Shown: positions 10,171 through 19,259 of the stretch, one piece after another
Layout: each line of letters starts with the position of its first letter
How positions within the stretch are numbered: position 1 is the stretch's first letter
Assembly (NCBI GenBank): GCA_018398765.1
Contig: JAHBMJ010001337.1
Coordinates: 1 to 20,464, forward strand
DNA from: Chromera velia
Taxonomy: Eukaryota > Sar > Chromeraceae
DNA: 20,464 nt
Direction of reading: 5' to 3'
The notes under the pieces: model-generated
What the model was told of the DNA's origin: nothing
What the model saw: only the letters and a program-made list of their open reading frames with translations
Database searches by the model: none
Translations under genes and position numbers: made by a program

Positions 10171-11644
10171 CTTTCCATCAGTTTCTGTATTTCTTCACTT
10201 TTTTCCCACCTTTGTTTTTGTCATTCTGTCTATCCGCCATTCGATAGTCTTATCTGTCTACCTGTCGGTTGTGTTTCTGTATGCATTCACGGATATGTGT
10301 CTGTGTATCTGTTTGTCTACCTTAGTAAGTCTTTCCTCGTCTTGCCGCCTTTTTGCCGGACTGCCTGCCTGCCTGTCGGTCTTTTTGGTCAAGCGATCGG
10401 ATGCCGTTCTCGATCCACTTTTCTTTCCCTTTTTCTCACTGGCTTCTTTCTCGTTGTCTTCTGTCACGTCCTTTGGCCCTCCTTCGAACTGCTTCCACTT
10501 CTCTGTTCCCCGCTCGCGTCCGGTGTCTCTTCTTGCAGGCCGCGTTTTTCAGTCCCACCACAAAGTCGATCAAGCTCAGGCATTCTATGATAAGGTGAGT
10601 GAGCGCGCGGTATCTTCCCCCCCCGTCTTTTACTTCTTTCTCTTGTCCCTCCGCAAATGTTTCCTCGGAAGACCCCTCCTTCAAGCGCCAGGTCAGAAAG
10701 ACAAAAAAAGAAAAACGCATGAGGTGAGACCAGTCGAGGCATGAAGAAGAGATGTGAGTGACTCGGCTGGGGCCAACCTTTTGCAGTCGCGTCATGCCCC
10801 TCTGTCTCTCGGTTCGGCTGCTGCTCTATTTATGCCGCTCTATCGTGGTATGGGCCGTCCTCGGATAAGGCGGCCGGCAAAGCTCTCTCTGTTCATGCCA
10901 TCTTCATTTGGTTTCATTTGAGAGGAGCGCAGGTCTTGAACATCTACGGCACCTGGCTTGCAACCGAGAGGGCCCTGAAGGAGAAAGAGTCTTCGGTGGG
11001 TTCCTTTTTTCTTTGTTTTGCGTGGCCGTTCAAACACATCGGTTGTCTTGCCGCACTCCTCTCTCTTCTATCTATTTCCACCCTTGTCCACCCCTCCGCG
11101 TCCTTTAATTCGGGCCTTTGTGCATTCACAACTTTTTTGAAACCATTTCTTCCTTCCGCTCTCAGATGGTTCCTGCTGTGTCGTTGGCTTTTTGACCATC
11201 TCAGCCATACCCCTGCTTGCGAACTCTATTGGTTGTATCTATCGAAACATTGGCTTTGACCCTCTCAGTACCTTGCTGCTCTCTCGGCCTTTCTTCACTC
11301 GTGCTCGCTCAGCTAGAGAAAAAATCACCAGAGAAAAGAATAATTCGCCCAAGCACGTGTTCAACAAAAATGCACGTACATGACTATTGTTTTGCGTCTT
11401 CTTGCAGGGCGGAGCGCCAGCCTCCGAATCCAAGGCACTCGCATCAGGAGGCAGTGGGACGCTGGGGGACGTGGAACTTGACGAGGCGGTTGAGATTGCC
11501 GGACACATCGTTGAGTACAGGGCCAAAAAGCTGGGGGTGGACTCGCCCAGTGCAAAGGAGGCGAAGGTGATCTTTATCGGTCTGGTCGACAAATGCAGAG
11601 AACTGAAGGCACAGATTGACGGTGAAATGGAAGACATGAGATGA
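7599..11644 (+). CDS. ZMYND12: ZMYND12-like axonemal protein (MYND finger plus TPR-like repeats)
   Basis: Seven exons: 7599-7835, 8097-8276, 9076-9227, 9593-9693, 10539-10594, 10933-10995, 11408-11644 (TGA); phases agree and give 341 residues, close to the ~365 of the human protein. Residues 19-42 form the MYND finger (C19, C22, C30, C33, C38, H42). Helical TPR-like repeats follow, with stretches matching my memory of human ZMYND12: AHKYLIQGNFELAVP, ELVPSYLLLAEANLGL, QRNFGRLYAA, YGPEDVKTAPSYFHMG. In animals and trypanosomes the protein sits in the flagellar axoneme and works with TTC29 in motility, so this organism should have motile flagella at some stage. The start codon has A at -3. The last two zinc ligands of the finger are missing. 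It is transcribed away from its neighbour on the left. Small errors in the short exons 5 and 6 are possible. Confidence 0.92.
8700..9074 (+). repeat. (CTTT)/(CCTT)n and GT-rich microsatellite in ZMYND12 intron 2
   Basis: A 240-base block of CTTT and CCTT units (8700-8940) is followed by an imperfect GT-rich block (8941-9074) that ends at the acceptor GCGCGCAG of exon 3. The block creates long Ser/Phe/Leu ORFs on one strand and Lys/Glu/Arg ORFs on the other; neither is a real protein. Confidence 0.95.
9240..9305 (+). repeat. Compound (GC)n(GT)n(GA)n microsatellite in ZMYND12 intron 3
   Basis: Starting just after the exon 3 donor (9228), the run goes from alternating GC to GT to GA. The purine-pyrimidine alternation of the first half could form left-handed DNA. 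Confidence 0.92.
9713..10168 (+). repeat. (CTTT)n, (CA)n and (GA)n blocks in ZMYND12 intron 4
   Basis: A CTTT-rich block of about 330 bases, including a short CGTT run (9987-10002), is followed by CA repeats (10067-10137) and GA repeats (10138-10168). The intron (9694-10538) is the longest in the gene, and this repeat block makes up more than half of it. Confidence 0.95.
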
Positions 11645-13487
11645 TGCATGAGGGGCCGGTGCATGTTATTATACATGAATACAGATCGAGCGACAGAAAG
11701 AATCTTCGGGGGGGGTGGTGAGAAGGAGTAGTCTCAATCCATACGCGATGAGAAAGAAAGAGTGGAACAACAGAGGCGAAGAAGATCGCGTACGTGTTGG
11801 AGGGGACTGGCAGGTTGATATCAGCACTCTGGTCTGGTCTGACAGAGATGCCCTTGTACACACCACTTTTGAAGACGAACAGATATACGCTCTACCCTCT
11901 TGCACACACAGATCATGATGGAATGGGAGAGCTTATGCTGCAGATGGACTCCTGACTGGAGTCAAAGAAGTCACATCAGACATGCACTGACGTGCTTTTA
12001 ATCCACTCAAGGACGAGCAGGCCAGTGATGGCTAGCTTACGGATCGCTCAGACACAGTGGTCCCTGGATCTTGTGGCCTGAAGAAGAACAGGCAAAAAAA
12101 TATGAAATAAGTTAGGAAGTAAGCACAAATCGAAGAAGAGTTTTTCACTGTCATATAAAATTTTATGAAATCTGAAAAGAAATGAAATCGCACAATGACT
12201 ATCTGCACAAGTGTTTTGATTGATGGATAAATTGATTAATTGATTGATTGGCTTCTGAAAAGGTTAAAAGGCTTTAAAACGTAATGTATGATCTAGTGTA
12301 TGAATCATACTATAACTTCAAAAGTTGATATAAGTATTCAATGATCGAGAAACATTCAGAGCAAGATTCGGAGTCAGATTTTTGGTGGATGGACCCAATT
12401 AATCTATCATTGAAGTAGTTTGTAAAATATTTAGAACCTTACTATAAGATTAGTATAACTATAGGAACCTTAAGTCATTGTATAAGTTAATAATAATTAA
12501 GTCACTGTATAAGTTTGACCGTAAGTTGTATAGTTGAAACGTACTATTTAACGTAGGTCGAAACTGAGGTCCAAATTACAGTTAAAACCAGTTTATAAAT
12601 TACATCATTATTTGCATGTGGTCTAGTATGGTCCAAACCTGTGGAGGCCGGTAAAAAAGCTAGTAAAAAAGATTTAGTAACTTGTCTAGTAACTTGTATA
12701 TACGCTTTTTCCGAGGCTTTTAATGGACGCCGCACCTCGAACGCATCTAGGAACGCATGGCATTACGCTTGGTATGTCACAGCAAAAAAAAAAAGTCTTT
12801 AGAAAAACTAGTTACACCTTGCAACACTTATGCAACAGCTAAACAACAGTTGTTCTAGACAAAAAAAAAGTACATGACAAAGAGGGTCATTTACTATTTT
12901 TTTCTCTATGATACTCCTAGGGCATTACGGGCCAAAAATTTACGGCAAAAGACTACTGTAGACTCTAGGCGTATCATAGAGAAAAAAAAAATAATTTAAG
13001 CCCATCCTCACTTAATTTTTTTTTTTTTTGCCCGAAGGTGGCAAACAATTGTTGTTCAAATGTTGTATGAGTGTTGTTTTCCATAGTGTTGCACAAGTGT
13101 TCAAGTTGCTTAGGTGTTATACAAAAAAAAAAAAGAAAAAAATAATTTAAGCCAATTTTGGTTTACTTTTTTTTTTTTTTGCTGTGATACGCCTAGTGTA
13201 GACTACTGACAGATTGTCCTTCGGACATGTATGAATGACTCCTATTCTATCAGTCTTATCCTATCCTATCCTATATGAAAACAAGCTGGCATGTTGACCT
13301 TGACTAGGACTTTGATTGATAAACTTTGAATTCTGACGCAGAATGGGTAACAGTAGAGTCAACGCTACAGAAATTGGCAGTGGAATGTTACTCACTGAGC
13401 ATTTTTCAAGCTTTCCTCACCGCCCCTACGGGCCTACTGCCCCCCAGCTAGTATTTTGAATTTCCCTCTGCCACAGTGTCACTCCCT
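11645..13487. other. Convergent intergenic region, AT-rich from about 12060
   Basis: This lies between the stop codons of ZMYND12 (11644) and the RAP gene (13488). The first 400 bases have gene-like composition but no convincing exon. From about 12060 to 13440 it is AT-rich, with TGAT repeats (12220-12250), a near-identical pair AAGTCA(T/C)TGTATAAGTT at 12473 and 12499, the inverted-repeat element described separately, and a short CCTAT run (13258-13274). No ORF there resembles a protein. Confidence 0.65.
12768..13200. mobile_element. MITE-like inverted-repeat element, no coding capacity
   Basis: The left end CTTGGTATGTCACAGC(A)n pairs with the right end (T)nGCTGTGATACGCCTAG. Moving inward, CAACACTTATGCAACAGCTA on the left pairs imperfectly with a segment near 13048-13080. 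An inner hairpin joins TTTTCTCTATGATACTCCTA (12900-12919) with CTAGGCGTATCATAGAGAAA (12965-12984). AATTTAAGCC flanked by A and T runs occurs twice, near 12990 and 13145. It is about 430 bp, AT-rich and without an ORF, as expected of a foldback or MITE-type element. I could not fix a clear target-site duplication, so the borders are approximate. Confidence 0.55.
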
Positions 13488-15650
13488 TCACGTGCATGGA
13501 ATGTCTGCTCCGACGGAGCGAAGCTTTTCAAGTAGAAAGGCAAATCTTGCGTCCTCACTTCGGTGCCTCCCCCAATCTCTCAAATCAATCTCAACAAGCC
13601 TCCACCCAAGTTTCCTCGTCATCCTGTTCTTGAACAAAGTCCTTCCCGTCTGCCGTCTCGTCAAACGACCTTCAAGGTCTCTTAGGAAATGAGAGGGCCC
13701 TTGCACCTCAATTGCTACACGTGTCTCGGGACATGCGCAGTCAAGGTAGAGCTTCGTATCGCATTGCCATCCTAGCTGATGGGAATGTGTGTGACTCACG
13801 ACTGGAATCTCTACCTGGTGCTGCCATCCGAGGCGAAGCAAGGATCGCGACACGTCTCCATGAGTGTACGACGACGCAGCGATGGAGGGTGACCTGGAGG
13901 TGGACTCAATACCCGTCTCTGCCTGCCCCCGCACCCCTGCCGTCCCACTCTCAATAGCAGTCGCAGCCCCCCCACATTCTTTACAGAATTTTTGTTCTCT
14001 TCCGTGCTCACACAAGCCCTCTGACTGAGAGAGCGAATGCGGGCGGTGTCTGCACAATTCTTCTGGGGGATGTCTCAACTTTAAGTGGGGTGCTTCAAGA
14101 GCGGCTGCGAGACGGAAACTATGCCACTGGGACAATTGGGACTCCTGCAAAAGGGGAGACGAAGACGGAGATAACGAGACGGGGACAGAAGCTCCCCCCC
14201 CCCTCTCTGTTGCTAGAAGCAGCGACACAAGCCTAGAATCTAACTCCTCCAGGACCCCACTCTCGACTCGTCCCCAATCCCCCAGTACAGCTACAGCCCA
14301 GAGGGTGTTTGCAAATTCCTGAGCCGCACAACCCTCGGAAAGGAGCCTCTTTCCCCCATAAGCCGAGAGAGCCTCAAGAAGGCCGGGGGCACGAATGCCT
14401 AGATGTGCGAATGCTGTCAAGAGGGTGACTAAGTCAATCACTTTTCCCTCTCGAACAATGCGACTTGCGTGAGAATCCACCAAGGCACAAAACTCCCCTG
14501 CATCTACCAGTGCCTCCGAGAAGGCCCATGTTGTTGTTGCAATATTCTTCGGGGCCCCGGTCGAAACGATGCGTCTGCCTTCTCCCAGAACAGCGGCTAG
14601 GAGTCTCGGCGTACGCTCTCCCAAGACTGCCATGGCCCAGGCAGTTATGGCCAAATCATTCGGTGCTGCTCTCTTCACAAATGACTCTGCCGTCTCCTCC
14701 AACCTCCTCGCAAATCCTGGGCAATTGATACGAAGGACTGCAAATGACCACACAGAATTCGCGATATGCTGACCGATACCTTCCCTCACTGTTCTATCGC
14801 AGTGCGCATCTATAGACTGAAAAAGAGATACCGCACGAACCCCCGCAGTCGCAAACGCCCACAGTGTCAACGAATGATCTTGGGACCCGCCTTCCCTCGC
14901 TAGACGGTCACGCTGTGACACCACAGCATCGAAAAGGGGCGGTGCAGGGAGACGCATTGTGGCGCAAGCCCACACAGACATCGCTAGATGGGTTGAAATT
15001 CCTTCTCGCCCAATCCACTCGCTCAGCTTGACAATCTCCGCACACAATCGGTGAACCGTCTCGTGGAGAGACGACACACGTCCACTCCCACACTCACTCA
15101 CTCTACGGTCGCGCAGCAGCCCCAGCACTGCAAGGTTATGCAGAGTGTTGCACAGTTGCCGGGGTCCCGGAGCCATGCCTCGTCTGATTTGTTCGCAAAG
15201 CGCCTCTAGCAACGCCTGGAATTCTGGACGGTGAACAAAGTCCCTCTGCCCCCCTGTATCTTTCATCCAAAGTCTCAGGCGAGAGAGAATGGTGCTCATA
15301 TTCACCACATTCATCGCCCTTCTGTGGTTGTGCCAGAACTCAAAAAGCTCTGTAGGCCCATTCAACTGGGTGATCCTTTTGTTGAGTTCAACAGGGCCCA
15401 GAGATTTCGTGTAGAAGCCCGGGAGGCTGCGCACACGTGCTACGGGAGGGCTGGGTGGTCCTGTTACTTGGGAAGTGTTTCTGCTGTCTGGATGCTGCGA
15501 TTGTTTTTGTCTGACGGACAGTGGGGGTGGAGGAGACGGACGGGTGGAGACGGGTAGAGAGGCGCGAGCAGAAAAAGCTCTCACAGAGCGGGCACCCACC
15601 AAAGATGCGTCTCTTCCCAGTCGCTGCAAAATAGATATCCGAGGCTTCAT
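13488..15650 (-). CDS. Mitochondrial RAP-domain protein with heptatricopeptide (37-residue) repeats
   Basis: A single uninterrupted frame of 720 residues. Residues 1-50 (MKPRISILQRLGRDASLVGA, then Arg/Ser/Ala-rich, no acids after D14) look like a mitochondrial presequence. The centre has helical repeats with a WAFA-type motif at W227, W264, W301, W338, W375, T412 and W451: the first six spacings are 37, 37, 37, 37, 37 and the last 39. This period fits the heptatricopeptide repeats described in apicomplexan organelle proteins. A linker (about 500-600) holds C547-x-H549-x6-C556-x2-C559. The RAP domain spans about 630-712, with VAIEVQGPSHF and KLGWRLVEIDLRDW. RAP/repeat proteins bind organellar RNA, in apicomplexans the fragmented mitochondrial rRNAs; that role is inferred here. 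Unlike its neighbours the gene has no introns. It diverges from CDC45. Confidence 0.94.
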   Translation of the reverse strand: MKPRISILQRLGRDASLVGARSVRAFSARASLPVSTRPSPPPPLSVRQKQSQHPDSRNTSQVTGPPSPPVARVRSLPGFYTKSLGPVELNKRITQLNGPTELFEFWHNHRRAMNVVNMSTILSRLRLWMKDTGGQRDFVHRPEFQALLEALCEQIRRGMAPGPRQLCNTLHNLAVLGLLRDRRVSECGSGRVSSLHETVHRLCAEIVKLSEWIGREGISTHLAMSVWACATMRLPAPPLFDAVVSQRDRLAREGGSQDHSLTLWAFATAGVRAVSLFQSIDAHCDRTVREGIGQHIANSVWSFAVLRINCPGFARRLEETAESFVKRAAPNDLAITAWAMAVLGERTPRLLAAVLGEGRRIVSTGAPKNIATTTWAFSEALVDAGEFCALVDSHASRIVREGKVIDLVTLLTAFAHLGIRAPGLLEALSAYGGKRLLSEGCAAQEFANTLWAVAVLGDWGRVESGVLEELDSRLVSLLLATERGGGASVPVSLSPSSSPLLQESQLSQWHSFRLAAALEAPHLKLRHPPEELCRHRPHSLSQSEGLCEHGREQKFCKECGGAATAIESGTAGVRGQAETGIESTSRSPSIAASSYTHGDVSRSLLRLGWQHQVEIPVVSHTHSHQLGWQCDTKLYLDCACPETRVAIEVQGPSHFLRDLEGRLTRRQTGRTLFKNRMTRKLGWRLVEIDLRDWGRHRSEDARFAFLLEKLRSVGADIPCT

Positions 15651-16053
15651 AGTCGAATTTGGGAATTCAAGAAGCTCAGCACAACTCCTGCGGAGGCAGA
15701 CTTTTATTCAGCGGAGCTACTTGGATCTAGCTCGAGTCAGCCGTCTCCTTTCTGACTCTTGCGCTTCCTGGTCGGAAACTCACCGAAAAGAAAAGGAGAG
15801 GTGAGCAAGGCGACTATCTGCTGATGCAAAGAGTCAGTCCTCTTCGTATTTATCGAAAGCTGCGCAAATTGATGCCAATGGAAGGACTAGCATATGCAAA
15901 CATTGCGAACACCAAGTATCACCATGCGACATGCAGTCACAACTTTCGATCGCCTCAGGACGCGGCCGGGGTTCCGGTACGCGCGTCTGGCACTATAGCA
16001 TGCAGTCTCTCGCGGGGCCCGCCCGCGCATCCGGCCCGCGGCCGCCGCGCGCG

Positions 16054-16068
16054 TGCATGCATGCATGC
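16054..16068. promoter_or_regulatory. TGCATGCATGCATGC array, candidate ApiAP2 binding cluster
   Basis: Two overlapping TGCATGCA palindromes at the edge of a GC-rich block. The array ends 489 bp before the CDC45 start codon and is about 400 bp from the RAP gene start. Its position mirrors the array in the other divergent promoter of this window. Confidence 0.45.
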
Positions 16069-16179
16069 GAAGTCCGAGCTAACTGCATATATATGTTGAC
16101 GCGAAAAAATCTTGAGAGCTTGGATAGAGCTTGCATGGAGACGGGCAAATGACGGGCATGCAGTCGATCTAACTTTCAG

Positions 16180-16255
16180 TGGTGTCATGTACGATCATGT
16201 ACGTGGTGTCGTGATGGTGTCGTGAATTGTCGTGAAGCATCGTGGAACTTCGTAA
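16180..16255. repeat. Cluster of GTGTCGTGA-type short repeats
   Basis: ATGTACG occurs twice, followed by GTGTCGTGA, GTGTCGTGA, TTGTCGTGA and CATCGTGG at short spacings. These are degenerate short tandem repeats in the CDC45-side promoter. A regulatory role is only a guess. Confidence 0.45.
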
Positions 16256-16556
16256 ATCAGCATTCTGCCTTCCGTTTCTACTGCAGTCACACTGGTACTT
16301 CTCTTACGAGTGCATGACAGAGGCAGGGAAGGCACGTCCTTGATAATTGCTCTGTGGATGACAGAATATCGCACTGCATTGCCCTGTGCAACAATTCATT
16401 TAAGCGTCGCTTTGTGTACACCTAGTTGGGTATTTTCTTCTTGCAGTGTGATGCTTTCTTGCAGTGTGATTTTCGTGTGCGGTGGATACTGAGGCTCTCT
16501 CTCAGTCGATTGCAGCAAAGTTCATTTCGGCCGGCTGAAGATCTTGACTGCCAACG

Positions 16557-18215
16557 ATGAGTACCGATTCCTACAAATTCGGGCGGTTGCCCTTTTACGA
16601 CGCCCACAAATGCCTCACGCAGGAGCTGTTCCCCAAGTTGCAGATTCAAGAGGAGCTGGGCCTCGTCGTATACGCAGCCAGAGATATTGACTCTGTCCTG
16701 TCCATCGCCATCCTTCAGAACTGTTACTTGGACAAGCGCAACGTGAAGTACTCGGTCGAGCTCCTGGAGACCTACTCGGACTTTGAGAATAAATTGGCGG
16801 AACTGAGTCGGAAGGGGGAAGAGGTTCGTCATTGTGGCCGGAAAAATGAAGAGAAGAACAGTCCCACCGAATAAAGTGGAATGAGCAGGAGGCAGCGAAA
16901 TATGGAGCAGCCAGCCCGTTTACATGGTTGTCTTCTCTTTCAGGACAGCCGAAGGGATCTCGGTGATTCCCCCCCTTTCACCCTGCTGCTCCGCCCCGCT
17001 CACACACATGTACATAAATAGAGAAAGAAGAATGAGGAGGCACTCACAAATAATCCGGCGAACACTTTCCTTCCTTTTTCTGCATTTCATTGAATGCAGC
17101 TAAGCATCCAGGTGATCATGTGCGTCAACTTTGGTGCCATGACCCCTATGGTTGACTACCGGCGGCGTTTCTGGGGATCTCAGGACGAGGAGACAGGGGA
17201 GTGGGAGTACAAGCCCTGGGCGCCCCAATTCCTCATCATGGACCACCACAGGCCCGCGGATTTGGACAACCTGTATAACGATGAGGGAGTCAGTCAGTCA
17301 GTCAGTCAGTGAGGAAGTAAGTCTTTGCCTGTATAACGATGAGGGAGTCAGTCAGTCAGTGAGGAAGTCATTGATTGCATGTGGATTCAACGAGCCTCAC
17401 TCGAAGTTTTGCTTTTTCCTGTACGTGTGACTTTTTGTGTATCAGACACGTGTACTCTCATTCATCGATGGTGGTCTCAAAATGAAACGCTCCGCGCAAG
17501 TGGGGCGTCCTTCCTGCATGGGTTCGGAGCAGGAAGAGTGATGATTGGTTTCAGGGATGACGATAAGATTTTCTTCAAAAAACGTACCGTCTTCTCCGTC
17601 GAAGCAAATACGTACACCAAAGCAGATGCTTCGTACCTTCCATGAAAGACATGTGTGCGTGCGGTCTTCGGGTTTTGAATCCAAATGATATTACCAGAGC
17701 GTTGATCCGCGTACAGCCAGCGGGGTTTTTGCTGCAGAGACAAAGCGTGCGACACGGAGCTTCAGTTTCTTTTTTCTGCTCATTTTCTGCCTCCCCTGTA
17801 CCTTTGTAGTGCTGGTAAAAATCCGTTTGAACCCTTTTTTTTCTCTTTAAATTGATTTTTCAGACGATGGAAGAATTGAGAGAAAGACCTATCTATCTAT
17901 TCGTTCGGCGCGTCGCCTTTCTCCACCGGTTTGCCACCTCCATTCCCCTNNNNNNNNNNNNNNNCGCGGCAGGTCCTTTTTGTTGAAGGCATGACGGACA
18001 TCGACAACAGAGCACACGGGAACATCCCGAAGAGACCCGTGAAGGTGCGTAAGTGAATGAGTCAATTCCTCTGTTTGTCTGTCCGTCCGTCCGTCTGTCT
18101 GTTTCTCTCTCTCTGTGACATGTGGCAATGCGTATGTAAAAGTGTAGTTTCGCAGCGGAATGGAAGTCCGGAAGGAAAGAGGGATGCGGGGCAGTGAACC
18201 CGCGTCTCATCGCTT

Positions 18216-18296
<81 letters not shown>

Positions 18297-19168
18297 ACTT
18301 TTCTTTTCCCCCTCTCTCTTTTGTTGTTTTAATTGCTGACGCATCAGCTGTCTGAGAGACGACTCTGATCGATCGGTCCGCACCGGTGAGCGATTGCCAT
18401 ATTGATTTGCGCCGTTTTTTGATTCGCTTGACTTCTCCCACAGAACGTGTGAAACTTCTTTCTGTGGTAAAATATCCTTGATGTGTGGATCGTGATACCC
18501 CATTTTTTTCTCATTTCTTGTTTTTTTCGCAGGAGCTGGAGAAGATGCTCTCTGTTCTTCCAGAATATCTCCAGGAGCAGTTCAACTCGGAGAACGAGGT
18601 TGGGGACGAAGAGGACGCGTTCGGGTCGGAAAGTGAAGGGTCAGAGGGGGACAGTGACGAGGAGAAGGAAGACACGGGCGACGACGACAAGGAAAATGAA
18701 GATGCACGGGGAAACGGGCGTGAGGAGGACGATGATGAAGGCAAAGGAGGTCAGGGAAGGGTGGGGAGGAACATGTCAGATCCCATGAGAAGCATGTTCT
18801 AGATCAAGATACTCGAGAATAGATAATGATTTTATTGATTTTTCACTTCTGCTCATGAACGACAGGCTTGATTGGAGAGAGTCCCTTACAGGAAAGGAAG
18901 GAAAACTGCATGGAATCAAAAGAATCGTCCAGGGGAGTAGAGAGACTCAGGGAGACCTGAGGCGCATTCGTTCACCTTTTTTGATTTCGCGAGTCACGAT
19001 CGTGCCAACAAATTCTCTCACTCCATCCTTCGCATAGGTCTTTCAAGCGATGTGTTGTCCATAGAAGTTCTTTGGTTTAAGTCATAAAATCGCCTGTGCT
19101 GTTTCTTACCTGGTTTCTGTCTCTCTCTATCTCTGTCTCTGTCTCTGTCTCTCTCTATCTCTGTCTCC

Positions 19169-19209
<41 letters not shown>

Positions 19210-19221
19210 TCCCTCTCTCTG

Positions 19222-19259
<38 letters not shown>

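Larger units (their letters stand above)
15651..16556. promoter_or_regulatory. Shared divergent promoter region (RAP gene and CDC45)
   Basis: These 906 bases separate two start codons facing away from each other. They contain a very G+C rich block (15960-16070), the TGCATGCA array, a TATA-like CATATATATG (16086-16095) and a cluster of GTCGTG repeats nearer CDC45. TTCTTGCAGTGTGAT occurs twice near 16438 and 16456 and could be paired acceptors of an intron in the CDC45 5' UTR, but no matching donor is certain. Confidence 0.55.

Noticed and set aside
9579-10744. Long plus-strand ORFs rich in Phe, Ser and Leu
   Set aside because: They are readings of the CTTT/CA/GA microsatellites in ZMYND12 intron 4, with only the first part overlapping true exon 4.
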